Below, piece by piece: positions 12,801-26,130 of a stretch of 64,000 nucleotides of DNA (position 1 is its first letter; every line of letters begins with the position of its first letter). This stretch comes from Argentina anserina (lineage: Eukaryota; Streptophyta; Magnoliopsida; Rosales; Rosaceae), in assembly GCF_933775445.1 (NCBI RefSeq), contig NC_065874.1, positions 10,373,001 to 10,437,000 on the forward strand, in the 5' to 3' direction. The translations under genes were made by a program, and so were the position numbers. Below the pieces are notes generated by a model. That model did not search any database. It worked only from the letters and a program-made list of their open reading frames with translations, and was not told where the DNA came from.

Positions 12801-15800
12801 TGACAACATCTGTTAAATACTTAAATATCATGCACTTTAGCTGATATATGTGGATTTATGCCATACCTGGATATAAATATCAAATATACGCCTTCCCAAG
12901 CTGCTATATGTTTTGTTATTGGTAAACTTTATCTCGGCAAAATGGAGGTTCACTGTGTAAATTCCATTTCCCAGACAAAACCCATAATAAGTTAACGAAA
13001 TAGAAGAAAGCCGTGCATTCAAATACAGCTGAGGATTGGTTTTTATGGAGAGTCTAGATGAATTAGTCAAGAAATAGGTATCTGTAGAACTGTCATCGTC
13101 AGGGAAGTAACCAGTGTTGCTTATTGCCCAATTCGTACTGCTTTGGTAAAATGATGAAGGCCCAGATCTATCTGTATCTTCTTCATACGTTGCCACCGTA
13201 GGCCTTGTGAAGTTTTCACTAAGTTTTACTTCTTCTCCGCCACAATTTATGTGGAGAGAGTACCAAGCTGGGAAAGGAAAGCAAAAGGTGGTTAAGAGCC
13301 GTTGAGAATTGAAAAGAAAAGACCATGGATCACAACTTACTTTTTGAACATTTTGTAATTTTCAGACATGAAACAGATCTGCAAACAGAGTAATGAAGGA
13401 TACAAAAAGATCAGCAAGAGAACATGAATAGCCAACCAATAGATCCTTTAAAGTCCACGTAAAACTTTTGTGCATGCTTTCAGAATACTGTAAACTTACG
13501 AAGTATTGCCCCCTGAAGAGCTGGCAAACAAGTTCCTGCAGTAGTTAACATACATTCATAAGCTTGCTTTACAAAACATGAAGAATATATATAACTTAGT
13601 AGAGATTGATATGCTTACAAGCCTGGTTGTGCTTCACATTTAACCTCTGAGTTAGTAGTAAAGTTGTTATATGAAAGATCACTGCAGAAAAAAAGCTCAT
13701 GTAAATTTCTGTTTCAAAACTAAATTAAGGGAGTAGGATGAGCATTTGCTATTATAGCTTTTCAAGAAGTGAATTTACATGCTTTCTCCATTCAGCCAAT
13801 CAGGCACGGATCCAGTGAGCATATTTCCAGTCAAGAACCTAAGAAAAATAACAGAAAAAGGAAGTAAGGAGTGTAGTGTTAATCATAATGATAAATTTCC
13901 TGAATAAGATTGAGAACATAGTTTTTCTTTTTTATTAGCATAGGCTACGTGATTGATAAGAGGAATGTCCGAAAATTATATGTTTTGTGTACGAATCTCA
14001 TATCCTGTGATGCTTGATATGGAAACTCGGTTCCATTTATGCATATTTATTATCAAGTTCTTGCTTCAACAAACATATTACCCACAAATTATCTCTCATT
14101 TTACTCAGATCCTACTGTTAAACAAATGTTACACTCCAAAACCTAAAGTTAACGTTTGTGAGCATGTGGAGAGCAGGAAAAATAATATTATGATGGAGAC
14201 CTCACTCTACTCCTGAATTGTAAATCCCTAGTAATCAGTAAGACAACCAAGATCTGGTATTCATTGCTTACATGTAATCCGCCTTCGCTAGACCAGAAAA
14301 GCTGCTTGGAATTTCTCCAGTTAGCTTGTTAAAGCTGAGGTCTCTGCAAAGATTCCATTCAAAGAAAATGTAAACATGATCCTTGTTTTCAGTATAATAG
14401 CATGTATAAAAAGACAATTTAAAGAAGACTAAAAAGAAAAGGAAAAGAAAAAAAGACATTTTACTAACAATGTTTTCAAAGTCTTTATAGTCCCAAGATA
14501 TTCTGGAAGCTGTCCGGTAATATTGCAATTCCGCAACATCCTGTCACAGAAACACTTAAAGCTTGAGTTGGCAAAGACATATAGTTTAGCCAGATACGTG
14601 TGCCATATGAAAGTATGTAACTCACAGTGTCTTCAGTTTAACCAAATTCTTAAGTGAAGGCAATGATGATTCAGGTCCATTCAAGTCAGTAATTCTCCTG
14701 CAGTAACATTTGTCCATGGAAGTAAATTATTTACATAATCCTAGTCTATTCCATTCTACAAAACAGCAAGTTTTAACTAAAGTACTAACATGTCAGTTAA
14801 TTTTGTCAAAAGAGAAATGCCGGAAGGAATTGGCCCTGTCAAGCCACTAGCCTGAATTGCGCTGTTTCACAAGACATAGTGAAAATTAGTGATTATATGA
14901 AATCTGACAATCAAGCAAAAGTAAACCATGAGAAGCATAAATGTTACTCACACTTTATTAAGATTTGTCCAGTTCTGAATAAAATTAGGTATCTTTCCGG
15001 AAAAGGAATTGTCACTGATCCGACTGCATAACAAAAGAAATAATAAAAATGATTCAACTACTCACGTGATCAGAATATGAGATACATACTGACTGAGGTG
15101 GGTGGTTACGACACCATAGATTAAAGAAAGAAAAAAGAAGGTAAGAAAGAAAGAACAAGAAAATCTTACAAGTCCTGTAGCGTACTAAGTCCTGCAAATG
15201 TTTCCGGCAACTCGCCAGTAAAGTTGTTTGAGGTAAGAAGCCTACCAATAAAAGTTAAAAGAAATATTAATTCCAAATGAACATCAAACATGCACCCATA
15301 AATGATCCAAGGGAACAACAGCAACTCTACCAGAACAAACAAAAGTCATTTACGATGGCTAAAAGTTCTAATGGGATGGAGTCTTACATTCTTTCTATGT
15401 TGGGCAAATTCCCGAGCTTTGCGGGAAGAACTCCAGATAAGCTATTGATTTCAAGGACCCTGCATTAACATATGTAAATTTATCCACGAGAATGTTCACA
15501 CATCAAGTAAGGAGAAAATGACACAGATGTTCTTATCAAGACTCACAAACTTTTGAGGGTTGTAATGTTTGCAAGCTCAACAGGTATAGAACCTGTCAAA
15601 CGGTTTCCAAGAAGGGAACTGCAGCAATTCTTAAATGTTAGAAGCATAATAGTAAACAAGCTAAATAACATCTAAATATAGAAGGCAAAAAAACTCCATA
15701 TATAAGATTCAAATATATATCATCTGAATGGGACATCAAGATGTACAAACATGTCATAGATTCTTTGGTTAAGAAAGAAATAGAACACTGAAGGGGCCAA

Positions 15801-18313
15801 CTAACCATTTAGATTTAGAACAATATATATGAGCATGAAATGAAATAATGAGTAATTCATATGCACAGTTGTATACAGAGGGAGAAAAGAAGTACATGTC
15901 AACCAGTGGCAGGACACCCCAGTCTGGAGGAATGGTACCATTCAGGTAGTTGCGGGTGAGGTCACTGAGGGCGAAAGAAAGAAATAAATGAGTCATTGCC
16001 TCATTCCAAACTTAAATCCAGAAATAAATGAGTTCATTAAATCAATCTGACTTAAACTTGCACTGGTGACAGTGCGTATGCATACATTTCTTGGAGATAG
16101 GGTAGCCTGCTAAACTCTGGCGGGAGTTTTCCCGGCAAGTTCTGAGCTTTCAAAACTCTGCAGTTGATCAAAATACAGTGTGATATTATATATCTCAATC
16201 ACTTTATAACAAAGATTACCAACCACTAAAGGAAACACAACCACTGAACTAAGACCAAAACAAATAAAACACTCATGAGTCACCAAACCAGTACGAACAT
16301 AGTAACAAAGACAATCCACCATAAAGTTATGCTATCATATCAGCGTAGCTTCAATCATCCAGTTTAACCTTAGTATATTTGTAAATGCACCAGTCCATTC
16401 ATCCTCTGCAGAGCAAATGTGTCGTTTTCCTGGTGTTTTTTTTTTGGTAGAACCAATAGAAGTGTGATTCTCAAAAGTCCAAACCCAATTTGCATTAGAT
16501 CAACTTATCTATGTACACATTCAAGAATCTCCATACAGCTCATGCCTCTTTGTCCGTTTCTGTCAATGCTACAGTACAAAAGTCAACGTTTTTTTTTTCA
16601 ACACCCTTCAAGTACATGAACAAGACCTCGAAGATCTTATCTTATTATGCATCCTTATAAATCTTTCACATCGACGACTTTTGATTTTTTATCTTTAACC
16701 TAATTCATCATGAAATAGTTTCACTAACGTTGGTCTTATATCATTTTCGCAAAAGCAATAAGAAATAAGAAAACAAATTTATGACAAAAACTCATAGTGT
16801 GGGTAATTAGTAGATGTGTAAGATAAAGAGACAGAAAACAACATACAGGTATACATAAAAATCCAAAAAAAAAAAATCAAACAACTCCAACCTCACAAGA
16901 AATACAGTATGAGGAAATTGCACAAGTTTAGTATTTTTCACAAAATCATGACATATGGAAGTATTATTTGTATCCTCTAAAGAGTACGAAGTTTCTTCTT
17001 TTATGAATTTATAATCAACGCATAACACAATTTCTCCGAATTGGTGAAAAAATGGCCACCCCTACTTTGTGAGATTTTTTTTGTCAAACTACTTTTACTT
17101 TGTGAGTCTTTGACTCTTTGTAGACTTTAGTATCAAAGAAAAATATCACGGGATTTACCCTAAAGCCATGTTTGGTAAGGCTGATAAGATTAGACTAAGA
17201 TTTCAAATTGGATTTGACTAGATTGAAATACTAATCAATCTTGCGTTTGGGTAATCATATTAAGAATTTGATAAGATTCATAAAGAAAAGCTTCACTCGT
17301 CCTTTCTCTCTATCTTTTTCTCTCCCTGACTCTTCCTCTCATTCTCTTCGACGCAACAGCGCCGTTTGCCTTCCTCTTCCCGTCGCGCCGCCATCCGGCC
17401 AAACCGGATTGGAGCACCACCGCAAAAGATTTGTTGATTTTCTGTCTATAAAACCAGTCCCTGCATGTAGATCCTCAAATCGGAATTAGATGTAGTATCT
17501 CGATCTTCCACGGATTCCAGCTTCATCCTTGAGCTCCAGCGAGCCCTTCCGACCTCTCTTGATAAGTTTGACCTCCACCTCTCACTCCCTATTCAAGTTT
17601 CCCTTTGCTGGGTTGACGCTGCCTCATCTCTGCCGTGGCTCCGCCGCGACTTTTTGAGCTCCGCTGTGACTCCGATTAGCTCGGTTGATGGTGTGAGAAG
17701 AAATTTTGTTTTGTTTTGTTTGTTTGTTTTCATTGAGCTCGAAGATCAGGCACAATGATGATATCGTGGTGGAAAAAATTATATATAACACCTTTTAAAC
17801 CGGATTTAAACTCAAGGTCTGACATGATAAGATTTTTCTGTTTATTTCATATCTGGGAGTCCAAGATAAACATGTAAGATGTATATGTAGTTGCTCAAGG
17901 TAAGTGATACATACATGCTAGTGACGTGGCAGACAGTGGAATTGGGAACTAAGGTACAATTGCAGGTTACGGCATCTTCAAATCCTTCAACCGGGTTCAG
18001 ATTAGCCCACCCGTAATCTTGGCCACAGGGATCAGCACTGAAATTCCAGTTCGTCTTCCCCAGAGTCTTTGCTATGTCCTTTAAGGCTTGAACTACGCAT
18101 AAACAAAATCCACGCAACCATTTACATGCTATGACTATATATGTATAGTCGACCTGTATGTAATTATTTCATAAACGTAAAGAAATTGGTTGGTCAGCTA
18201 CCTTCATCGTCTGGTAATTGAGTGGCTCCGAAAGCAAGAGTTGCAGAGCAAACTAGCAGGAGAGGCAGAACAAGAGGAAGATTGGTGAAGAAGAAAGTGC
18301 AACTCATTTTCAT
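9826..18313 (-). CDS. LRR-VIII-2 receptor-like kinase with malectin domain, RLK2
   Basis: Complete gene of 24 exons, 3075 nt, 1024 residues. Exons: 18313-18202 (signal peptide), 18092-17915, LRR exons 16157-16086, 15964-15896, 15618-15547, 15459-15388, 15241-15170, 15023-14952, 14861-14790, 14697-14626, 14540-14469, 14343-14272, 13838-13779 and 13681-13619, linkers 13535-13500 and 13378-13341, malectin 13267-12867 and 12667-12472, membrane helix 12195-12031 ([19 protein letters not shown]), kinase 11533-11415, 11320-11110, 10988-10751, 10493-10343 and 10215-9826. The kinase has the glycine loop (IGEGGFGPV), catalytic lysine (IIAVKQL), [16 protein letters not shown] and an APE motif (MAPEYA), so it should be active. 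A second ATG lies two codons downstream at 18307. The length is usual for the family. Its closest relative is RLK3. The role is inferred from the family (cell-surface sensing, possibly immunity). Confidence 0.94.
11767..11946. mobile_element. Foldback MITE, Mutator-like, in intron 19 of RLK2
   Basis: A 180 bp element with terminal inverted repeats of about 68 bp starting GGAAGCAAATTTGCC and ending GGCAAATTTGTTTCC. It is flanked by the direct repeat ATTATGATCA (11757-11766 and 11947-11956), a 10 bp target-site duplication as expected for Mutator-type elements. The matching RLK3 intron lacks it. It sits between the membrane-helix exon and the first kinase exon. Confidence 0.88.
17165..17850. 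other. Insertion of about 690 bp in intron 2 of RLK2, class unknown
   Basis: The intron 2 sequences of RLK2 and RLK3 match on both sides, but RLK3 lacks this block (its flanks join near 36645-36690). The inside is pyrimidine-rich and then GC-rich (17280-17690), unlike the surrounding A/T-rich intron, and contains short open frames without a recognisable domain. No clear terminal repeats were found. It may be a captured gene fragment or a non-autonomous element. Confidence 0.6.
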
Positions 18314-21300
18314 GATTATGGTGAAAAAATTTCACATTTGAAGGGCTTGATCGATCTCGGTGAGTTGATCAGAGAAAGAAAGGGAAAATGTTGAGAGCTA
18401 ATTGGAAATGTAGAACGAGTTGGAATTAACAGCTACTGAACTTCTCTTTAGAAAGAGGAAACTAAATGAGAGGGAAGGGAGAGGAGTAGACTTGACCTCG
18501 ATCGAATGACACAATCAATTAAAAGAACAGTCCGCGGATAATATACTGCGTATATTATTATATATCTTACTTGTCCTTAAAAGAAGAACACTTAATTAAA
18601 CACAACATGATGAGTATTATTATCCCAACTTGCTTAATTATATATAGGAAGAAACTTACCGGACCATGGCTGGTCAGGGTTATGCTAGACACAGTTGAAT
18701 AGTTGGAACGCGTGGATGGATGTCTACCACTCCCTGAAAGTCTGAAGTTTTAATTTTCTCTTGCCAGGGTTACATACATATGCATGACGATATGTATATT
18801 TCAGATAGTATGTAGGCAAATGTCCGCGTATTATTCGGTCGTTAGCTCAATCTTCTTCGAAGTATAAATTATTCCTTCGACGGTAACACTTATCTAAGAA
18901 ACGCCACAAATATGAAGTTTTTAATTTAATTAGAAAATAAACATTAACATGTCATCACATAATCACATATGAAATTACTAACGCCATTGTAGTCGTTAAA
19001 TGGACTTTCGCATCTCATATTGTGTCGTTTGATGTCCTGGTACAAGAAGAGAGGAGCTGGCTCATAACTTAGACTACAAGTCTCAAATGGTGTTTCCCGC
19101 TGTACGTATTTTGGATCTTCATATATATAGAAGCATTCATTCAATTTAATTAATTAGCTAGTGATTTAACACTTACAAAGTTAGCTATTCTGTACTTCTG
19201 GGATATAGATCTTTAGACTCGATCAACATCGTACGTTTCTTCTAGTACTTTGCTAGTAATTTTGGACCGTAGGAGTACTATCCTTATGGAACACATAATC
19301 CATTTGCAAGTTCTACGCCCGACTCAATATGCATGTATAAAGAGTGAAATACACATTTAAGTACGATCAATATGTATTAGATGATTTCGATCTATATATA
19401 ACATGCAAGATGATCAACTTTACTCAGAAAAATACGTTGTGCTAAAGTCAAGCATAAAATTTGTCCATATGCCAAAGTCAAGTTTGGGACTAAGCGCGCA
19501 CATATCAAACTACTATCCTTAATTTGCTGGCAAAAATTGGAGTTATCGTAACAAACTAACAATGAAATACATACTTAAACTGCATCTAGATTAAGAACAC
19601 CAACTTGAACAATAGCTAATGATCGAGGTTTTCTTATATATAGTGCGTGCATTTCAATATGTATTCAATTAGCGGCTTAGAGTCAACTAAATCAAGAGAA
19701 TATTTATACGTCAATGTGAATTTGACAGTACTAGAAGAGACGCGCGCATCCTTAATCATTCATGTCAGTGCAGTATTATTTGTATCTGTAAACATTATTA
19801 TTAATTATTTTTCGTATAGTTTAGTTTAGGTGCATTATTTCGAACAACCACTTGTGAATTTCTAACTACTGCACTTGATTCTCTTCAAAACTCATGTTAT
19901 CTACAGCGACTTCATATTCCGGTAATCCAACAAACAAAGCCTAGCATTGGACTGATTGCAGGACATAAGTTTCTTGGATTTGATATATAGTGGTATATTA
20001 AGTGTTAACTATCATGCAAGTACAGCTCTAACATAAGTGTCATTTCTCAATCATATTGCTCAAGTTGACTTAGACTTCATAATATATTCACACAATATAG
20101 CTTGCCAGAACTATATTAATTTACTTGAAAATTGTTCTGTTTTCATAAAACAAGTCGGGGGATATGAAACCTTTTACAACCTCTTATTTTGAAATGTAAG
20201 AAATGATGTATAAAAAGTGTGGCGGCATTGTAATGAAACTATCGCACTCTTAAATTTCAACTCGGGACTTTGTACAAGTCAACATTACAACTGGCTTCGA
20301 TCGATACTTATGAATGAAGGGGTCATTCGATATTGTATATACAGTACGGACGTACGCAATTTTCTTTCGGCTGAGTATCGATCATGTTGGTCAATCTTTG
20401 AACTTTTGATGGAGACGGCAGTCAGAAACTTAGAACTAGTAATTGCTGGTACTGCATAGTCCATGCCATGAAAGTGAGCTAGCCAGCGTACTACCAATCG
20501 TATAAATATAATCGTTTGAAAACAAGATAATAATCGCTATAGCCCATTTTGAGACAGATTTTGTAACTGTTTTTTAGGCTACTTTAGCTTTTAGGAAAAA
20601 TAAATGGTGTTTGTTAAAGTTTTCAAAAACTACTTTTGGCCAGAATAGATTTTCCCAACAATCAGGGGTGGAACCAGGAATTCAAAATGGATAGGACTGG
20701 TTTTTAGACATACAATTTTTTTGTAATAGAAAACTTAATAGCTAAAGAAGTTATATTAAAAAATTTATGACTAAAGAAAAAGATGGAGAAAATGGAGAGA
20801 GAATAGACATATTTCTTACTAATAAAAAATATTGTAAGATTTTTTTAAATACTGAGAAACTATTGTGATATAAAAGAAGAGTGAGCAAAGAAAAGAATGA
20901 GTGGAGAAAATTAAAAAGAAGAGAGTTTTCTATTCATACTTCCTAAATTGACAATTAAACTTCTCTATTTATAGATTATAGTTGACTTTATCAACTCATG
21001 GGAAATTACTAAGAAATACACAAATTATTAATACGATGTAAACAAAATTCACATCTCCACTTGCACCTCCACTATAGTATATAACCCAAATTTTGGAAGG
21101 ACATAATCATCAAGCAATTTAATCGATGTCGATCTATAAGAAGTTTGATATCAAAGTTCTCTAATATAGAGAACATGAGGCGTTCCCTTGGACGATACAT
21201 TCATTGAAGCCGTCAATTTTGAAGGGAATTGGAACTTTGAAGATGACAATTTCCAAAAGATTTTACCTGAAATATATGAATAGTTGATGAGGGGATTAAA

Positions 21301-24262
21301 TGAATGATGATGGAGGAGAGAATAAAGCATTTCAAAGATCGATTCCAAGTTTATATATACTACTCATTGTTTTCATTTTTTATTGACTCTGTTCAAATAC
21401 TTTGGTCTCTTGATCATAATTGAATATGGTTCTTCCTCCACCTCCTTAAGAATCTGTAGCTTCACTGGCCATCTACAATATAGTTGATATTCAATAAATT
21501 TAGAAGACTCATGCATCCTTGGTAGAAAAATTCAATCTACTATCACTCCAAGAATGTGGCATTCCTACATCCATATATATTACAAGAGAGGATTGTGGCT
21601 TTCAATAGTTAGAAAATATAATTATTGAAATGTTCAAAAATTGAAATAGGTTTCACAACTGATTTTGAAGGTCTAAATAGTGGGCATTTTTTGAGAAAAT
21701 TAGAGAGGTGTAAGTATCATTTTAGTTTATTATAAAAGTAAGTTAGAGGTCTATTGAGTAGAGAGATGTGAATACCATTTTTTGAGATATGAATAAAAAC
21801 TTTAAAGAATAATTGAAAAGAGAAATAGAAAAAAGGAAAAAAAAATGGAAACATAATAAGTAGAGTAATAGGTTGAAAAAGTGGGGTAACACGGGATTGA
21901 AACCCACGAACATAGCCCTACTAATTGAGACACTCAGCCAATTAAAACTAACTTCATTTAATGTGTGATAAGTACATATAATTTTTGAAATACCTTGTTT
22001 TTCGGTGAGGCTATAGCCAGACTAGCCCGCTACATAGTTTCGCCGCTGCCAAGAGCTGAAATTCCAATGACCTTGTTACATAAATTGTTAATCTTCATTA
22101 TTTTTCGAGATTCTCTCACTACCTTTATATATCTATCTCAGTAAAAATCGAACTCATAACTTTTTCAAACTCATCGACGACCAGATTCTTTTAATTATTT
22201 TTTTCACACATCTTTAATTCAATAATTTATTCTGCGGTACCTATATCGATTAAGAAGAAAAGTCTATACCTTATCAAAACCACACAGAATACTTTTTGAA
22301 AAGAACTATCTAAGCTACGTACGTGCATGCATATTTGGAACAAGTAAAGTTAATTAATTAAATCCCAAGACCCTAGTCATTCAAAAGCCTGAACTTTTTT
22401 CACAAGGAATTACTTTCATTAATTTCTAATTGATTAATTTCCGCTTTTGCATGCAGAGACGTAAGTAGAAGTTTCGTTGCCTGAGACTAAAAATTTTGTT
22501 TCTCAAAAAGCATACACCAAATGACGTAGGGAAGCATATAGATCGTTCTATTATTTGTCTACCATGTATGAATGATTCTCTAAAAGCACAGAGGCCAAGT
22601 ACAGGCCCCACATATATATATATATATAGTACAGTTTCTGAAAATGGCACTCAATAATTGAATTTGGACTAAATTTTTTCGGGTTAATATATTATACATC
22701 AATGTATGTTATATATCATACATTTAACGGTTGATAACTGATATTATTTTTCCGACCTCATTCACAAAACAATATCGACCGTCGAATATGAGATATATAT
22801 CATATATTGATGTATACTAAAATTTTCCAATATTTTTAAAATAAATATCAATTTGATCAAAATTTGGACACGCAAATATCCCATAATGCATGTCACTCAT
22901 CGATTTAATTCGATACAGTTAACATTTTGTAATCTAATTATTTTTTTGGTTAACAGTTTGTAATCTAACTTGGAAAGAAACTTCAAATATTCCTAACTAG
23001 GGGGTTTCGCGGTTGGCTTGCCATCCGTTCTTGATTCGCACCATCGCATGTCACTTTCTGTTTTACGAGATAAGATGACGCACCTAGCTACATCCTAGAA
23101 AATTCCCAAAATGCATGCATGCAACTAATGATCGATCTGATTGATTGAGGTGGGAAATTTGAGCTAGATGCATGCAACTTACAAATTTAATAATCAGTAT
23201 CATTTATTATTGACACTGATCGATTTTGACCATCCTGTAGCATTCAAATCTAGACACCATTTGGGTAGTGGTTTTGGTATTCAATTCTACGTACAAATCT
23301 GGAATAGAAACCGGAGCAAAGATGACTGAGTTAACTTGGGTGGGGTGCATTAAAGCTTCTATAGGTGGCTTTGATAGATATCCTAGATAGGCCAAAATCT
23401 TATTTAAATCTTAGTGCCCAGTTCTCTGAGAATGAGATTCTGAATGTTTCGGATAGCTACCAAACCAACCTGCATGCACAGATCTGACAATCTGAGCTTG
23501 ATGTATTTGACCGTGGACTTCCGATGAATTATTCGATTATTATGATCCGAACTGAGAACAATCTACAACTGGCTGGTTAAAACTAGGTACGTTCTAGTGT
23601 GCTGTGTTTAATACAACTGAGCTTATTTAAAAAGTTAGCTTATGTTAATTTTTGAAAATAACTGTATAATAAGTAAAATAATTGAGTGTTTGTTAAACTG
23701 ACTTTTATAAATGGATGTTAGTGGCAGAAGCAGTTATATAGCGTTTGGTAAACTCAAACTGGCTTATTCCTTTTAATTTATCAAATACCTAATTTAGACA
23801 TCTTAGATAATTTTGCATGAATTGTTTGATAATATAATGTACTCAAGTGTATTTCCTTACCATTTTTTCTCAGCTCTTAAAACTTAAAGGGCAATATGAT
23901 TAGTATGCAACCTTTGAAAAATAAACATATACATATTGGACCAGCAAGTACAAATAGCTGCTAATTATTTCTAGTCAAGAAAAAAAATGACAATAAATAA
24001 TTAATGATATTGATTTAATACATCTATTTAAATATGAATATGTACAATGAATCATCTCATAAATAGATAATTTCTCTACTTCTACCATAAATCCATGTTA
24101 TATATAATCTGACAACGGTAACAAAATTTATTTGTAAGAAGATTGGTCATTTTCCATTTTCCATTTTATGTAACATCGGTGAACATTTATTGGAGTATGA
24201 CTAAATTCTAGCAACATTAGAGCTGCATTAAGTTTCCTCATCTGTTATATGACTTGTATCTT
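18314..24262. other. Spacer upstream of RLK2
   Basis: About 5.9 kb, A/T-rich, with no supported gene. The part next to 18313 is the presumed RLK2 promoter; it matches the RLK3 upstream region closely to about 18570, then in blocks at 20225-20545, 22050-22655 and 23127-23610. Blocks absent from unit B (20545-22050, 22655-23127) look like later insertions. Open frames here have no recognisable domain. Confidence 0.6.
22695..22814. repeat. Foldback (inverted repeat) element of 120 bp
   Basis: The arms 22695-22736 and 22773-22814 are inverted copies of about 42 bp at roughly 80 percent identity (outer end TACATCAAT, inner end GTTGATA or GTCGATA). It lies in a block that unit B lacks at the matching place, which suggests a MITE insertion. 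Confidence 0.7.
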
Positions 24263-24770
24263 CTAATCCTTGGAAACCAGGTAAACTCTGGCTTTGATAA
24301 TAGACCCATTCCCAAAGTCTGAACCCAGGATATAGGAAACCCAACGACCTGATCCAAAGGAACCCGCACACTTGAAAACTTGACAACACTTTTCCATGTA
24401 GTGTGGATGAAACTCAGCACCTCTGGTAGCCTTAAACTGACTAGGTGTTGGGTCAAGAGAGAAGGCCAGAACTGACTTAGCCATTCCCAAGAACTGGCTA
24501 TAAAACTCACTCCTGGGGTGGTTTCCATCTAAAACCTGGTGTCACTGATCCAAATCTCCGGATAATGACTCTTCCATCTTGGGATGAACTATTGCCAAGT
24601 ACTTATTTGAGCAGAACTTGCCAAAGGCACACGTGGGCAAAATTCCAAGGAGCTCTGCAGGATCCATGACCTTCATGTCACGGTATTGAGTGAAGCATTC
24701 ATGGCGGTACTGATCCGGGTTGAGAAGCGAGGAGAGGCTACCAGCTGAAGTTATATTCTTCACCTGAAGA
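24263..24770 (-). pseudogene. GIL1/DUF641-family gene fragment, decayed
   Basis: The minus strand encodes the C-terminal part of a GRAVITROPIC IN THE LIGHT 1 / DUF641 type protein: FGKFCSNKYLAIVHPKMEES, then DGNHPRSEFYSQFLGMAKSV and FHPHYMEK are the conserved stretches. An in-frame TGA (24544-24542) breaks it in the middle. After FHPHYM the family-like sequence (SVVKFSS, DQVVGFPIS) is in another frame and then returns (GNGSIIKARVYLVSKD), so at least two frameshifts are present. The N-terminal half is missing. It lies in the spacer between duplicated units A and B. The family assignment comes from recalled motifs. Confidence 0.75.
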
Positions 24771-24830
24771 AATGAAACCAAGCGCATTGTACTGATTGTA
24801 GTGCAAGTCTGCATCATCATGAGGAAAATT

Positions 24831-25325
24831 TATATATGGCCAATCATACATAAAACAAAAGGAAATAGTGAAGTTATGAAAGAGATTATCATACTTGCAG
24901 GTTTTGGAAGCACCAACTTGACAGTTCCACATGGGAAGCATGTTGTTGAAACTATGTTGACCGTCCTTCGTGACTGGCATAACCTTAGAAAGCGATCAAG
25001 CATAAAAAGAAATATTCCTCCAGCCTTAACCAAAAAATGATGGATGGTATACACATTGCATGTTGATAGATGCAGATGTCAAGGTCTTGCATGTGGAAAT
25101 GAGATTACAAAATGATCCAATAAATGTGCAGACCAAAGCATCCATAAAAATAACAGCAGACTCGTATGCTCATCTGTGAAATGATAAAGATGAGAACTTA
25201 CTTCAGATGGAATGATGCCTCGTATCGACCACAATCATATAGCACAGTCCATGCATAGTAACAAGGAAGAATATTTACTCTGAAACAAAACTTTTGTTAT
25301 CTACTATACGTCTGTACCTATGATC
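24831..25325. other. Spacer without recognised gene
   Basis: About 500 bp between the GIL1-like fragment and the tandem repeat. A minus-strand stretch (24738-24980) could be more decayed coding sequence but matches nothing I recognise. Confidence 0.4.
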
Positions 25326-26130
25326 AATTTACTAGCTTTTGAACGATGTAACAAGTGAGACAATAAATTTGTTATGTGTAGATTATTTTTCTTTTCATGT
25401 TTATCATTTGTAAAATGATTATTTTAGTGACTATGCACTTTACCGCAACCATAACAATTGATGTCAAACCTGAAATTTTTGTTGAAAATGTTGTACATAC
25501 TCAAAATATAATTAATTCACTAGTTTAAGAACAACTTTTCAAGTGTGACAATAATATTGTTGTGAGAGTTGTAAATTTATATGTTTTTATCATTAATGAA
25601 AAGATTATTTTAGTAACTACACAATTTACCAAAACCACAACAATTAATATTAAAGTGGTAAATATTGTTGAAATTGTGGTATATACTCCACCTTTAACAA
25701 ATTTACTACTTTTAGGACAATTTTACAAGTGTGGCGACCAAATTGTTGTCAGAAAGGAAATTTTATATATATTTTTATCATTAATGAAATGATTACTTTA
25801 CTGACTAAGCATCTTTCAACAAACACAACAATTGATGTTGAAAGTGTAATTTTATTCTGATTTTATTAATTACTTCAATTGAACTAAGGTACTAGTTTGT
25901 GGACAATATTAAAACTGTGACAACAAATTTGTTTTCGAGGTGGTAAATAATTTTATGTTTCATCTGTAATGTTAAATTACTAAAACGACTGTCTGATTTG
26001 CCACAACACACAACTGATGATGTCAAAACATAAACATTTGTTCAAGTTGTAGTAATTACATCGGGAACTACATTATTTACAAGATTATCAACTATTTTAC
26101 AATTTGAAGATGTTTGTGTTATAAAAATGA
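25326..26130. repeat. Degenerate tandem repeat, period about 186 bp
   Basis: At least four diverged units start at 25326, 25514, 25700 and 25886, spaced 188, 186 and 186 bp. Each begins with a variant of 'aatttactag', has 'caagtgtgacaataaattgt'-like sequence about 30 bp in, then a 'tttatcattaatgaaatgat' block and an 'acaacaattgatgtt' block in the same order. A fifth, weaker unit may start near 26070. A/T content is very high. It lies between the two duplicated kinase units. Confidence 0.8.

Larger units (their letters stand above)
9591..23610. repeat. Duplicated segment, unit A (contains RLK2)
   Basis: Direct copy of unit B (26529-39605). Similarity starts near 'aataattaag' at 9602, runs through the RLK2 3' flank, all exons and most introns, and into the upstream spacer, ending around the shared 'ggtacgttctagtgt' near 23590. 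Unit A carries insertions that unit B lacks at about 11767-11956, 17165-17850, 20545-22050 and 22655-23127. The edges are estimated by eye. Confidence 0.88.

Noticed and set aside
24738..25054. Minus-strand frames next to the GIL1-like fragment
   Set aside because: They match neither the family nor each other; not enough to call a gene.
25326..26130. CRISPR-like array
   Set aside because: Regular spacing is present, but the whole 186 bp unit is repeated and degenerate, in a plant genome; it is a tandem satellite.
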